Assembly (NCBI RefSeq): GCF_902141855.1 | Contig: NZ_CABFVH010000021.1 | Coordinates: forward strand, 26,728 to 90,727 | Source: Methylobacterium dankookense | Lineage (GTDB): Bacteria; Pseudomonadota; Alphaproteobacteria; Rhizobiales; Beijerinckiaceae | Direction: 5' to 3' | Length of the DNA stretch: 64,000 nucleotides | Part shown: positions 54,133 through 63,138 of the stretch, one piece after another | How the letters are laid out: each line of letters begins with the position of its first letter | How positions within the stretch are numbered: position 1 is the stretch's first letter | Notes under the pieces: model-generated | Seen by the model: only the letters and a program-made list of their open reading frames with translations | Database searches by the model: none | What the model was told of the DNA's origin: nothing | Position numbers and translations under genes: made by a program

Positions 54133-54795
54133 TCAGTCCGGACGATCCTGCGCCTTCAGCCCGTAGCTCCTGAACTTCTCGACGTTCCGCGCGATCTCGT
54201 CGTCGGGCAGCACCACCGGCGCGCCGACCTGGAGCGCGACCGCGTATTGCCGGCAGAGCGTCTCCAGCTCCACCGCGAGCCAGAGCGCCTTCGGCAGATC
54301 CGGCCCCGTCGCGATCATGCCGTGGTTGGCCAGCAGGCAGCAGCTCCGCCCCTCCAGCGCCGCGAGTGCATGCTCCGAGAGCTCGGGCGTGCCGAAGGTG
54401 GCGTAGGGCGCGCAGCGCACGGTCGGCCCGCCGGCCGCGGCGATCATGTAGTGCACGGCCGGGATCTCCCGGCGGCACATGGCGAAGGCCGTGCAGTAGA
54501 TCGGATGGGCGTGCACGACCGCGTTCACGTCCGGGCGGCTCGCCAGGATGTCCCGGTGGAAGCGCCATTCCGAGGACGGCTTCAGCCGGTGGTCGTAGGC
54601 GCCGTCGAGCCCCATGAACACGATGTCGTCGGCGCTCATCGTCTCGTAGGGCATGCCGGACGGCGTGATCAGCAGGCCGTCCTCCCAGCGCAGGCTGATA
54701 TTGCCGGCCGTGCCCTGGTTGAGCCCGAGCCCGTTGAGGCTGCGTGCCGCCTCCACGATGGCGGTGCGGACCTTGAAAGCGTCGTGCCGCGCCAT
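54133..54795 (-). CDS. Class II aldolase/adducin-family protein
   Basis: A protein of 220 residues with the family layout. It shows GLNQGTAGNISLRWEDGLLI TPSGMPYETM, the substrate Glu region SSEWRFHRDI, the metal-binding histidines in AVVHAHPIYCTAFAM, and a third His in LLANHGMIATG. It resembles L-fuculose-1-phosphate aldolase and related enzymes that release glycolaldehyde or similar aldehydes. The substrate is unknown. It sits between the formyltransferase-like gene and oxlT, on the same strand as oxlT. Confidence 0.9.
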   Translation of the reverse strand: MARHDAFKVRTAIVEAARSLNGLGLNQGTAGNISLRWEDGLLITPSGMPYETMSADDIVFMGLDGAYDHRLKPSSEWRFHRDILASRPDVNAVVHAHPIYCTAFAMCRREIPAVHYMIAAAGGPTVRCAPYATFGTPELSEHALAALEGRSCCLLANHGMIATGPDLPKALWLAVELETLCRQYAVALQVGAPVVLPDDEIARNVEKFRSYGLKAQDRPD

Positions 54796-54883
54796 GCGCG
54801 CTCCCGGAAAAGAAAGGACCCGGCGCCGCGGGGCGCCGGATCCGATGCCTAGCCCAAGGGCAGGCGTCGCCGCTACAGGGCCG

Positions 54884-56161
54884 TTACTGGGCGGCCACCG
54901 GATGGATCGGTGCCTCGGCCGCCTTGGTGTAGTGCGCGCGCATCGGCTTGAGCACGAACAGGGCCATGAAGGCGGCCAGGATGTTCAGGCCCGCGGCGAG
55001 CAGGAACACCGTGTGCCAGGAGCCGGTCATCGTGGTCAGCACGCTGGTATAGGGCACGATGAGCGCGGCCGTGCCCTTGGCGGTGTAGAGCAGGCCCGCA
55101 TTGGTGGCCGCGTATTTCGTGCCGAAGGTGTCGCCGCAGGTCGCGGGGAACAGCGAGTAGATCTCGCCCCAGGCGAAGAACACGAGGCCGGTCAGGATCA
55201 CGAAGGCGATCGGGTCGTGACCGAAGACGCTGAGCGCGTAGATGCCGACGCCCTCGATGCCGAAGGAGAGGAACATCGTGTTCTCGCGGCCGATATGGTC
55301 GGAGACCCAGCCGAAGAACGGGCGCGTCACGCCGTTGAGGACGCGGTCGAGGGTCGCCGCGAAGGTCAGCGCCGGCAGGGTGATGCCGAGCAGGCTCACC
55401 GGAACGTCGGCGATGTGGAAGTCCTTCGCGATCGGCCCGAGCTGCGCGGTCGCCATCAGGCCGCCCGCGGCCATCATCACGAACATCGCGTACATCACCC
55501 AGAAGATCGGGGTGCGCACCATCTCGGAAGGCTTGTACTCGCGCCGGCTCTGGCTGACCTTGGCCACGGTCGGGAGTGTGCCGGCCTTCGGGGCCTTGAG
55601 GAACAGGGCGATCGCCATGACGATGATGCCCTGGCCGATGCCGAACCAGAAGAAGGCGGCCTCGTAGCCCTGGTACTTGATCATGGCCTGGATCGGCACG
55701 ACCGTGAGGGCCGAGCCCGCGCCGAAGCCCATGGCGGTGAGGCCGGCGGCGAGGCCGCGGCGGTCGGGGAACCACTTCAGCGAGTTGCCGACGCAGGTGC
55801 CGTAGACCGCGCCCGCGCCGGTGCCGCCGATGGCCGCCGCGACGTAGAGCAGGCCGAGGCTGTCGGCGTAGGAGTTCATGATCCACGAGATGCCGCAGAG
55901 CAGGCCGCCGAACAGGGTGACGATCCGCGGGCCGTACTTGTCGACGAACCAGCCCTCGATCGGGACCAGCCAGGTCTCGGTGACGACGAAGAGCGTGAAC
56001 GCGATCTGGATCGCGGCACGGTCCCAGCCGTGACGCTCCTGCATCGGGTTCACGAAGAATGTCCAGCCGTACTGCATGTTCGCGATCATGCACATGCACA
56101 CGATCCCGAAGACCAGCTGCAGCCAGCGGCCACGGCCTATTGCAACCCCAGACTCCGACAT
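54884..56161 (-). CDS. oxlT: Oxalate/formate antiporter-type MFS transporter
   Basis: A protein of 425 residues from the ATG at 56161, which has AGGAGG upstream. Twelve hydrophobic segments are recognisable, with the family start WLQLVFGIVCMCMIANMQYG WTFFVNPMQ. The conserved ETWLVPIEGWFVDKYGPR, GTCVGNSLKWFPDRRGLAAG LTAMGFGAGSALTVVPI and RPFFGWVSDHIGRENTMFL match the OFA family. It would import oxalate in exchange for formate across the inner membrane. The nearby frc and the upstream operator-like site fit that role. An upstream ATG at 56278 would give a charged extension unlike the family. Confidence 0.92.
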   Translation of the reverse strand: MSESGVAIGRGRWLQLVFGIVCMCMIANMQYGWTFFVNPMQERHGWDRAAIQIAFTLFVVTETWLVPIEGWFVDKYGPRIVTLFGGLLCGISWIMNSYADSLGLLYVAAAIGGTGAGAVYGTCVGNSLKWFPDRRGLAAGLTAMGFGAGSALTVVPIQAMIKYQGYEAAFFWFGIGQGIIVMAIALFLKAPKAGTLPTVAKVSQSRREYKPSEMVRTPIFWVMYAMFVMMAAGGLMATAQLGPIAKDFHIADVPVSLLGITLPALTFAATLDRVLNGVTRPFFGWVSDHIGRENTMFLSFGIEGVGIYALSVFGHDPIAFVILTGLVFFAWGEIYSLFPATCGDTFGTKYAATNAGLLYTAKGTAALIVPYTSVLTTMTGSWHTVFLLAAGLNILAAFMALFVLKPMRAHYTKAAEAPIHPVAAQ

Positions 56162-56285
56162 GGGTCTTTTCCTCCTGGTGCTTCTCGAACGTTGGTTTGG
56201 CGTTTTCTCGTTCTTGTCGGGTGCCACGGAATCCGCCATGCACGGGCGTCCGCGGGTCTTAATCCGCAACCTCAACATGGTCGAC

Positions 56286-56330
56286 GGTATACCAGTTACG
56301 ATTTTGTGCCGAATCGCACGCTCCTGTCAA
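56286..56330 (-). promoter_or_regulatory. oxlT promoter and operator
   Basis: On the minus strand TTGACA (56330-56325) is followed 18 bases later by CAAAAT (56306-56301), a fair sigma-70 pair. The palindrome GGTATACC lies just beyond it at 56286-56293. Its extended form GGTAT-ACCAG-TTAC resembles the frc site at 51380. Confidence 0.5.
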
Positions 56331-56440
56331 TCTCCATGGAATAAAAGTGCAGGTCGCTTGAAACGTGCCGTCTGGGGCCGCGGGGAGTGCGTCGCGAGCC
56401 CTGTCCCCAGCCTGCGGCAGGAGGTGCCTACGCAACGGAT

Positions 56441-56469
56441 TTGACACGTGGTATGCCCAATACCGATAA
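56441..56469 (+). promoter_or_regulatory. gntR promoter with operator between the boxes
   Basis: TTGACA at 56441-56446 and CGATAA at 56464-56469 are separated by 17 bases. The inverted repeat GGTAT-GCCCA-ATACC (56450-56464) fills the spacer, a classic repressor position. It suggests autoregulation of the GntR gene. Confidence 0.55.
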
Positions 56470-56611
56470 GGGGAGACGCCGGGCCGGCGCGGATGCGCGG
56501 CTCTCTGTGGGCTTTCGCAAACGCCCGCTAGGAGCCGAATACGGATTCCGCTAGGTCTCGTCTGGGAAGCGGTCGCAGAGCCGCGGTCATGTAGCAGACT
56601 CTGGGTCCAGG

Positions 56612-57304
56612 ATGTCGAACACGGAACAGTTCAGCATCAAGCCGATCGTCGCGACGTCCAGCCTGCGGACGCTGGCTTATGAAGCGCTGAAGCAGGCCAT
56701 CACCAACATGGACCTGTACGGTCGGCCCGACGAGGTCCGGCTCGACGAGCGCAAGCTCTCGCAGGATCTCGGCGTCAGCCGCACCCCTGTGCGCGAGGCG
56801 CTGACCGTGCTGGAGCAGGAGGGCTTCGTGCGCTCCGAGGCGCGGCGCGGCATCTTCGTGATCAAGAAGACCAAGGCCGAGATCGTCGGGATGATCCATG
56901 CCTGGGCGGCCCTGGAGAGCATGGCCGCGCGGCTCGCCTGCGCCCGCGCCACCGACGCGCAGCTCAAGTCGCTGCGCGACGAGTTCCCGGAATTCTACGA
57001 GGGCCGCCCGTCCGAGCACATCGACGAGTACTCGGACGCCAACATCCGCTTCCACCAGAAGATCATCTCGCTCGGCCAGTGCGAGGTGATCGCCGGCCTG
57101 TCGAGCAACCTGCTGATGCATGTTCGCGGCATCCGCAACAAGGCGTTGCGCCAGGGCGAGCGCGCCGAGAAGTCGATCCGCGAGCACGTGGCGATCATCA
57201 AGGCGCTGGAGGCGCGCGAGTCCGAGCGCGCCGAGCAACTCGTGCGCGACCACGGGCTCGGCCTCGCCCAGCACGTCGACACCTACGGGCACTACCTCGA
57301 CTGA
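56612..57304 (+). CDS. GntR-family regulator, FCD subfamily
   Basis: A protein of 230 residues. The winged helix-turn-helix spans about residues 15-80 (TLAYEALKQAITNMDLYG, LDERKLSQDLGVSRTPVREA LTVLEQEGFVRSEARRGIFV). The C-terminal FCD ligand domain has the metal/ligand pattern YSDANIRFHQKIISLGQCEV, and IREHVAIIKALEARESERAE QLVRDHGLG holds two further histidines. FCD domains bind organic acids. It is probably a repressor responsive to oxalate, formate or a CoA-derived acid that controls frc, oxlT and itself through the operator-like repeats seen here; this is an inference. Confidence 0.92.
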   Translation: MSNTEQFSIKPIVATSSLRTLAYEALKQAITNMDLYGRPDEVRLDERKLSQDLGVSRTPVREALTVLEQEGFVRSEARRGIFVIKKTKAEIVGMIHAWAALESMAARLACARATDAQLKSLRDEFPEFYEGRPSEHIDEYSDANIRFHQKIISLGQCEVIAGLSSNLLMHVRGIRNKALRQGERAEKSIREHVAIIKALEARESERAEQLVRDHGLGLAQHVDTYGHYLD

Positions 57305-57459
57305 GGCCCCCGGGCCCCCTGGGCCGTCCGGTCTCGCGAACGTGTGGCGCGCGCGGAGGCGATTCGCGCGCTTGCGTGGTCCTCGCAAGGTTTCGCTCAC
57401 CAATTCGGTGCTATGGTCAACAAACCGTTGATCCCTAGCGAACCGTCGAGGGCGCTGAC

Positions 57460-58527
57460 GTGCCATTGGGCGCCCGCATCGAGGACGATCCCTTCGTCCT
57501 TCTGCTGTCGGACCGACCGTCCGAGCGGTCGGCGCTCGCACGCGCGATCGGCCACGTCATCACCTGCCTGACCGCGGAGATCGGCGAGGCGCTGCCCGGC
57601 GGCGAGGATGCGCGGCTCGCCGTGATCGACCTCGACGCCGCGGGGCTCGCCACCGCCTCCTCCATCCTCGACCAGGGCCCCTGGCGCAGCGTGCCCCGCC
57701 TCGTGCTGGCGCGTAGCGGCAGCCGCCCGGTGCGCCTGCCGGCCGCCTCCCGCGTCCTGCCCGCGGCGGCGCCGCGCGAGACGGTGCTCGCCGGCATCTT
57801 CGCGATGATCGAGGCGGCGACCCGTGACGTCCGCGCGCGCGGGCGCAAGCTCCACGAGCAGGGCGCCGCCGCCACGTCCATCGTCGCCGACCTGTTCGAC
57901 AGCGCCGCGCTCGGCGCCCGGATCGACCCCGCCGCGATCGAGCAGGGCACCGAGATCGTGCTGGCGGCGGTGTCCGAGGCCGGCATCCGCACTTGGCTCG
58001 ACATCGTCTGGCGCCACGATGCCGGCGTCTACCAGCACACCCTGAGCGTGGCGGGCTATGCCGCCGCCTTCGGCGCGGTGCTCGGCCTGAACGGGCCCGA
58101 CCAGGGCCGCCTCGCCCGCGCCGCGCTCCTGCACGATATCGGCAAGTCGCGCATCCCGGCGGAGATCCTGAACAAGCCGGGGCGGCTCTCGCCGGAGGAA
58201 TGGCGCCTGATGTGCCGGCATCCCGTGATCGGCGCGGACCTCCTCGCCGCGCAGGGCGACATCGAGCCGGCCGTCATCGCCGTCGTGCGCCACCACCACG
58301 AGCGCATCGACGGGATGGGCTATCCGGACCGCCTCGCCGGACCCGCCATCTCCGACCTCACCCGCCTCACCGCGATCTGCGACGTGTTCTCGGCGCTGAC
58401 CGAGCGCCGCGCCTACCGCAAGCCTCTGGCGCCCCGCGAGGCGCTGGCCGCCATGGAGGCCGAGCGCGGCCATCTCGACCCGGCGCTCCTGCGCGCCTTC
58501 GCGCCGGTGGCCGAGCAGGGCGCCTGA
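57460..58527 (+). CDS. HD-GYP domain protein (probable c-di-GMP phosphodiesterase)
   Basis: A protein of 355 residues from a GTG with GAGGG eight bases upstream. The HD-GYP domain occupies about residues 185-345: VYQHTLSVAGYAAAFGAVLG, the HD pair in AALLHDIGKSRIPAEILNKP GRLSPEEW, and RHHHERIDGMGYP, a full HHExxDGxGYP. DVFSALTERRAYRKPL completes the signature. The N-terminal 130 residues look like a degenerate receiver domain (VLLLSDRPSERSALARAIG), with LAVIDLDAAG at the phospho-acceptor region. It would hydrolyse c-di-GMP. Confidence 0.92.
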   Translation: MPLGARIEDDPFVLLLSDRPSERSALARAIGHVITCLTAEIGEALPGGEDARLAVIDLDAAGLATASSILDQGPWRSVPRLVLARSGSRPVRLPAASRVLPAAAPRETVLAGIFAMIEAATRDVRARGRKLHEQGAAATSIVADLFDSAALGARIDPAAIEQGTEIVLAAVSEAGIRTWLDIVWRHDAGVYQHTLSVAGYAAAFGAVLGLNGPDQGRLARAALLHDIGKSRIPAEILNKPGRLSPEEWRLMCRHPVIGADLLAAQGDIEPAVIAVVRHHHERIDGMGYPDRLAGPAISDLTRLTAICDVFSALTERRAYRKPLAPREALAAMEAERGHLDPALLRAFAPVAEQGA

Positions 58528-58528
58528 C

Positions 58529-58562
58529 CGATCCCCCGCGAGGGGCGATCCCTTTGGCATCC
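58529..58562 (+). repeat. Dispersed repeat, family B short copy
   Basis: CCCCGCGAGGGGCGATCCCT then TTGGCATCCCGG corresponds to the start and end of the longer family B copies at 25430 and 48565, with the middle missing. Confidence 0.5.
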
Positions 58563-58590
58563 CGGCGCGGTTGCGGCTATCAGCCCGGGC

Positions 58591-59073
58591 ATGCTCATCC
58601 GCCCGGCCCGTCCCGACGACACCCCCGCCATCTGGTCGATCCTCGAGCCCGTCATCCGCGCCGGCGAGACCTACACGCTCGACCGGGACATGAGCGAGCG
58701 GGACGCGCTGGCCTATTGGCTGGGCCCGGACAAGGAGACCTTCGTCGCCGAGGCGGAGGGCTCGGTCCTCGGGACCTACTACATCCGCCCGAACCAGGCG
58801 GGCGGGGGCCGGCATGTCTGCAATTGCGGCTTCATGACGGGTGCCGAGGCCACCGGGCGCGGGGTGGCGCGGCGGATGTGCGAGCACGCCCTCGCCCATG
58901 CCCGGTCGCGCGGCTACCGGGCCATGCAGTTCAATTTCGTGGTGAGCACGAACGCGCGCGCGGTGCGCCTGTGGCGGGCGCTCGGCTTCCAGATCGTCGG
59001 CCGGCTGCCCCTGGCCTTCCACCATCCGGCCGAGGGCGAGGTCGACGCGCTGGTGATGTTCCAGGCGCTCTGA
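58591..59073 (+). CDS. GNAT-family N-acetyltransferase
   Basis: A protein of 160 residues: IRPARPDDTPAIWSILEPVI, EAEGSVLGTYYIRPN, the acetyl-CoA loop in EATGRGVARRMCEHALAHAR SRGY, and STNARAVRLWRALGFQIVGR, the standard GNAT motif B. The length matches single-domain members. The substrate is unknown. Confidence 0.92.
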   Translation: MLIRPARPDDTPAIWSILEPVIRAGETYTLDRDMSERDALAYWLGPDKETFVAEAEGSVLGTYYIRPNQAGGGRHVCNCGFMTGAEATGRGVARRMCEHALAHARSRGYRAMQFNFVVSTNARAVRLWRALGFQIVGRLPLAFHHPAEGEVDALVMFQAL

Positions 59074-59200
59074 GGCCCATGGGCGGCGTGACGCCGATGT
59101 CACACCGGGCGGACGCGGCGGCGCGGCGGCCGTCGCTGCCCCGCTTTCGCCGCAGCTGCAGCCAAGGCAGGCGTCTCCCCGTCACGCGAACAGCCTTGCC

Positions 59201-59689
59201 GTGCAGACCTTCCGCGCCGTCCTCCTCGCCTGCCTCGCCTTCGGCCTCTCCGCCTGCGGCACCCCCGCGATCCTGCCCGAATCGGCAGGCCCGGTGACTC
59301 CAATCGTGCTCGACGAGGCGGCCGCCGCGGCGGCGATCTCGCGCTACCGCGCCCAGCACGGGCTCGGCCCGGTCACGATCGATCCCGGCCTCGTGACGGC
59401 CGCCGCCTTCCAGGCGGGCAACAATGCCCGGGCCGGCCAGCTCAGCCACGATCTCGGCGGCACCTTCACCTCGCGCATGGCCGCCGCCGGCCTCGGCCGG
59501 ACCCACACGGCCGAGAACCTGAGCGCGGGCTCGGAGACCTTCGACCAGGTGCTCGCTCGCTGGAAGGCCTCGCCCCAGCACAACGCCAACATGCTGATCC
59601 CGCAGATCCGCCGCATCGGCATCGCCCGCGTCGACGCGCCCGGCACCCGCTACCGCCGGTTCTGGGCTCTGGTCATGGCGGGGGGCTGA
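59201..59689 (+). CDS. CAP-domain lipoprotein
   Basis: A protein of 162 residues starting at a GTG. The signal peptide ends with the lipobox LSAC, so the Cys at about residue 19 is probably lipidated. The CAP (SCP/PR-1) domain has AISRYRAQHGLGPVTIDPGL, AGQLSHDLGGTFTSRM and TAENLSAGSETFDQVLARWK ASPQHNANML, covering the two conserved His and the Glu. The role in the envelope is unknown. Confidence 0.9.
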   Translation: MQTFRAVLLACLAFGLSACGTPAILPESAGPVTPIVLDEAAAAAAISRYRAQHGLGPVTIDPGLVTAAAFQAGNNARAGQLSHDLGGTFTSRMAAAGLGRTHTAENLSAGSETFDQVLARWKASPQHNANMLIPQIRRIGIARVDAPGTRYRRFWALVMAGG

Positions 59690-59692
59690 GCC

Positions 59693-60670
59693 CTACTCCA
59701 CCCGGTTCGGCGCCACGACGTTCCCCGTGCCGCCATCCGAATTGTCGATGCTGCTCCCGAACGGGTAGCCGGCATCCTCACCGCAATAGAGCCGCCAGCC
59801 GTTGCGGGAATTGGCCACGACGGCGTCCGCCCCGAACAGGCCGACGCCGCGGAAGACGTTGCCGGTGACCACGTTGTCGGACGGGGTCTGGTGGCGCACC
59901 GTGCCCCCCTCCCCGCAATTCCGGTAGAGCCGCACGCCGCCCTGGCCGTTCAGGGCGAAGCGGTTGCCAACGATGCGGTTGCGCGCCGAGCCGTCCACCG
60001 CGATCGCCTCGCGCCCGGTCTCGGCGACGACGTCGTTGTCCTCGATCCGATTCTCTGCGCTCTCGGCGTCGAGGTAGAGGGCGGTGCCGACCGTGCGGCC
60101 GGCAAGCCGCGAGCCGGTCAGCGTCACCCGGGTCACGCCGGGCCCGATATAGAGCGGGATCGGCCCGGACGCGGTGATCGTGGTGCCGCTGATCGCGATG
60201 CCGGTCGGCGCCGCCGCCTGCGCCCGCTCGGTATGGCCGAGGCTGTGCGAGGAATCGCGGAGCGCCGGCGCCTGCCCGTTCACGCCCATGCCCCAGATGC
60301 GGACATGGCCGAACACCGCGCAGTCGCGGATGGTGATGCCGGAGGGGCGCTCCCATTGCGCGCCGGGCCGGGACGGCGGCCGGGAACGGATGGCGAGGGT
60401 GATGGCGTCGAGGCGCGCCGGCGCGCCCGGATGTCCGATGGCGGCGCCCGCGCAATCGAGGGTGACGCCGGAGGCCGCCCTTCCCTCCAGCACGATGCGC
60501 TTCAGCACCCGGTCGCCGGGCGCGAGGCGGAGGGAGCAGGTGAGCGCGACGGCGTCCTCGCCGGCTTCGGGTGGGGCGAGCAGGCGCGCGCGGGTCGCCG
60601 CGTCGCAGGGCGGGGCGGCGACCGTCGCGACGAGGGCCGGCGGATCGGGCGGCAGGGTCGGCATCGGCAT
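59693..60670 (-). CDS. Right-handed parallel beta-helix repeat protein
   Basis: A protein of 325 residues from the ATG at 60670, with GAGGGG six bases upstream. It contains successive beta-helix rungs of the NosD/pectate-lyase-like kind: ASGVTLDCAGAAIG, PSGITIRDCAVFG, PTGIAISGTTITASG, SAENRIEDNDVVAE, SARNRIVGNRFALN and DNVVTGNVFRG. Proteins of this fold bind or cleave polysaccharides. No signal peptide is evident at either start. The substrate is unknown. Confidence 0.8.
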   Translation of the reverse strand: MPMPTLPPDPPALVATVAAPPCDAATRARLLAPPEAGEDAVALTCSLRLAPGDRVLKRIVLEGRAASGVTLDCAGAAIGHPGAPARLDAITLAIRSRPPSRPGAQWERPSGITIRDCAVFGHVRIWGMGVNGQAPALRDSSHSLGHTERAQAAAPTGIAISGTTITASGPIPLYIGPGVTRVTLTGSRLAGRTVGTALYLDAESAENRIEDNDVVAETGREAIAVDGSARNRIVGNRFALNGQGGVRLYRNCGEGGTVRHQTPSDNVVTGNVFRGVGLFGADAVVANSRNGWRLYCGEDAGYPFGSSIDNSDGGTGNVVAPNRVE

Positions 60671-60820
60671 GGGATCGCCCCTCGCAGCCGAGCCCGGCAT
60701 TTTTCGGGACGCAGACCCGATCCTGCACCGCCTGCCTGAGGAAAACTCTCGCCGGTCCGCCTGCCCGGCGGCGCGGCGTGCCTATATCGGCACCGGGCAC
60801 CCCGAACGGAACATGGCTCC

Positions 60821-62257
60821 TTGGAAGACGCGCTGATCCGCTGGATCCAGTCCACCGCCGTCCTGCGGGCCGACGTCCTCGCGGTCATCGGCACGCTGCT
60901 CGCGCTCGCCGTCACGGTCCACGCGCTGATGCGCAAGCGGCGGGTCAGCGTCGCGGTGGCCTGGGTCGGCCTCGCCTGGCTCACGCCGGTGATCGGCACC
61001 GTGCTCTACCTGATGTTCGGCATCAACCGGGTGACCCGGCGCGCGCGGCGCCTGCGCACCAAGCCGTCCGAGGCGCTGGAGGCGCCGAGCCAGGAGGATG
61101 CGGTGGTGCCCCGCATCCTGTGGCCCCTCGACCGGGCGGTGCGCCGCATCACCGGCCTGCCCGCGCTCGCCGGCAACGCGGTGCGGCTCTACCGCAACGG
61201 CGACCAGGCCTATCCGGCCATGCTGGAGGCGATCGGGGCGGCCCGCGAGAGCCTCGTCCTGACGAGCTACATCTTCCGCGACGACGCGACCGGGCGGACC
61301 TTCTGCGCGGCGCTCGCCGAGGCGAAGGCGCGCGGCGTCGCGGTGCGGGTGATCATCGACGGCATCGGCGGCGGCTATTTCCGCGCGCTGGCCTATCGGC
61401 GCCTGCGGGCGGCCGGCGTGCCGGCGGGTTTGTTCATGCACTCGGCCCTGCCCTGGCGCATGCCCTTCCTGAACCTGCGCAACCACAAGAAGCTGCTGAT
61501 CGCCGACGGGCGGATCGCCTTCACCGGCGGGGTCAACATCTCGCAGCCGAACCGGCTCGCCTCGCGGCCGGACCACCCGATCCGCGACACGCATTTCCGG
61601 ATCGAGGGTCCGGTGGTCGAGCAACTGATGATGGCGTTTGCCAGCGACTGGGCCTTCGTGGATGGCGAGATCCTCGACGGGCCGGCCTGGTTCCCCGATC
61701 TCGTCCCCCTGGGCCCGACCATCGCCCGGGCGGTGACCTCGGGGCCGGACGCCGATGTCGAGAAGATCGAATCGGTGATCCTGCACGCGCTCAACGGCGC
61801 CCGCGAGAGCGTGCGCTTCGTGACGCCCTATTTCCTGCCGGACGAGGTGGTGATGAGCGCGCTGTCGCTCGCGGCCGAGCGCGGCGTCACCGTCGACGTG
61901 GTCATCCCGCGCCAAAGCGACCACCCCTTCGTGGACTGGGCGACGCGTGCCCACGTGCCGTCGCTCCTCAAGAGCGGGGCCCGGATCTGGCTCGACGAGC
62001 CGCCCTTCGACCATTCCAAGGCGCTGGTGATCGACGGCGCTTGGTGCTTCGTCGGCAGCGCCAACTGGGACATGCGCAGCTTCCGCCTGAACTTCGAGCT
62101 GAACGTCGAGCTCTACGACGAGGCCATGGCGGGTGAGCTCGACCGCTTCATCCAGGGCAAGATGGAGACGCAACTCATCCTGGACGACATCGTCGCGCTG
62201 CCGCTGGCCCTGCGCCTGCGCAATGCCGCGGCGCGGCTGATGCTGCCCTATCTGTGA
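60821..62257 (+). CDS. cls: Cardiolipin synthase
   Basis: A protein of 478 residues starting at a TTG. Two N-terminal transmembrane segments (VLAVIGTLLALAVTVHAL and VAWVGLAWLTPVIGTVLYLM FG) are followed by two phospholipase D domains. The HKD motifs are NHKKLLIADGRIAFTGGVN and FDHSKALVIDGAWCFVGSAN. This is the Cls layout, which joins two phosphatidylglycerol molecules into cardiolipin at the inner membrane. Confidence 0.94.
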   Translation: MEDALIRWIQSTAVLRADVLAVIGTLLALAVTVHALMRKRRVSVAVAWVGLAWLTPVIGTVLYLMFGINRVTRRARRLRTKPSEALEAPSQEDAVVPRILWPLDRAVRRITGLPALAGNAVRLYRNGDQAYPAMLEAIGAARESLVLTSYIFRDDATGRTFCAALAEAKARGVAVRVIIDGIGGGYFRALAYRRLRAAGVPAGLFMHSALPWRMPFLNLRNHKKLLIADGRIAFTGGVNISQPNRLASRPDHPIRDTHFRIEGPVVEQLMMAFASDWAFVDGEILDGPAWFPDLVPLGPTIARAVTSGPDADVEKIESVILHALNGARESVRFVTPYFLPDEVVMSALSLAAERGVTVDVVIPRQSDHPFVDWATRAHVPSLLKSGARIWLDEPPFDHSKALVIDGAWCFVGSANWDMRSFRLNFELNVELYDEAMAGELDRFIQGKMETQLILDDIVALPLALRLRNAAARLMLPYL

Positions 62258-62260
62258 TCC

Positions 62261-63037
62261 TTAGCGGCGCTCCTTGCGCCGCCGGATCGAGGCCGAGAGG
62301 CGGATCGCGAAGCGGTCCATCGGCGTCGGCCGCAGGCGCGTGGGCCGCTCCGTCTCCGGCGCCTCGCGCAGATGCACCACGATCGGCCGGTGGTCCGAGG
62401 GGCCGCGCGGCAGCACCGCGCGCTCGTGGCAGGCGAGGCCGCGCACGAGGCAGCGGTCGAGGCGCAGCGGCACCATCTGCGCCATCGCGTGGGTCGGGGC
62501 GCGCGGCCCGACATCGCGGAAGCCCGGCATCAGGGCGGGGCCGACGATGTTGTAGTCGCCGAGGATCGCGGCCCGCTCGGGCAGCGTCGCGATGATGCGG
62601 CGGAGCTGGCGCCGGTTCAGCACCTGCCCGTGCGAGAGATGGACGTTGGCGACGCCGAAGCCGCCGAGGTCGAGCACCTGGCAGACGCGGTCGAACATCG
62701 CGCCGGAGGGCAGCTCGATCACCCTGGGCTGCATGGGCCAGGGCGTCGGGCTCCACATGGCGAGCCCGTGGATCCGGTTCGGCAGCTGCGCCCAGGCATA
62801 GGCGCCGCCGACCCGGTCCGGCAGGGCCCCGATGCAGCGCGTCGCCTCCTGCATCAGCAGCAGGTCGGGCTTCTCCTGCTCGATCAGCGCGACGAGGTCG
62901 CCCACCGCCGCGCCGGTGCGGCGCAAGAGGTTCCAGCTCACGATCTTCCAGGTGGTCGCCGCCCGGTCGGCCTGCGCGAGGGGCTCGGCGGCGACCGAGG
63001 CGAGGCCGATCGGCCGGGAGCGGATCTTGTCGAGCAT
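62261..63037 (-). CDS. Endonuclease/exonuclease/phosphatase-family protein
   Basis: A protein of 258 residues from the ATG at 63037. It has the EEP core KIVSWNLLRRTGAAVGDLVA, the metal-binding Glu in PDLLLMQEATR, VANVHLSHGQ, the Asp and Asn in AAILGDYNIVGP, and the catalytic pair in GPSDHRPIVV. It is convergent with cls, three bases apart. Co-location with cls suggests a phospholipid or nucleic-acid phosphodiesterase, but the substrate is unknown. Confidence 0.88.
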   Translation of the reverse strand: MLDKIRSRPIGLASVAAEPLAQADRAATTWKIVSWNLLRRTGAAVGDLVALIEQEKPDLLLMQEATRCIGALPDRVGGAYAWAQLPNRIHGLAMWSPTPWPMQPRVIELPSGAMFDRVCQVLDLGGFGVANVHLSHGQVLNRRQLRRIIATLPERAAILGDYNIVGPALMPGFRDVGPRAPTHAMAQMVPLRLDRCLVRGLACHERAVLPRGPSDHRPIVVHLREAPETERPTRLRPTPMDRFAIRLSASIRRRKERR

Positions 63038-63138
63038 GCCGGAGCGGGTCTCTTCCTCGGCGCGGGGGATCGTCGGGCCGTGCCTCAACGCGGTGCGGGC
63101 GGCTCCGTTCGCCGGTTCGGCGAACGCGCCGTGACAAA

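Larger units (their letters stand above)
56162..56611. other. Divergent promoter region of oxlT and the GntR gene
   Basis: 450 bases without a gene. It carries a minus-strand promoter with an operator toward oxlT and a plus-strand promoter with an operator toward the GntR gene, described separately. Confidence 0.55.
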
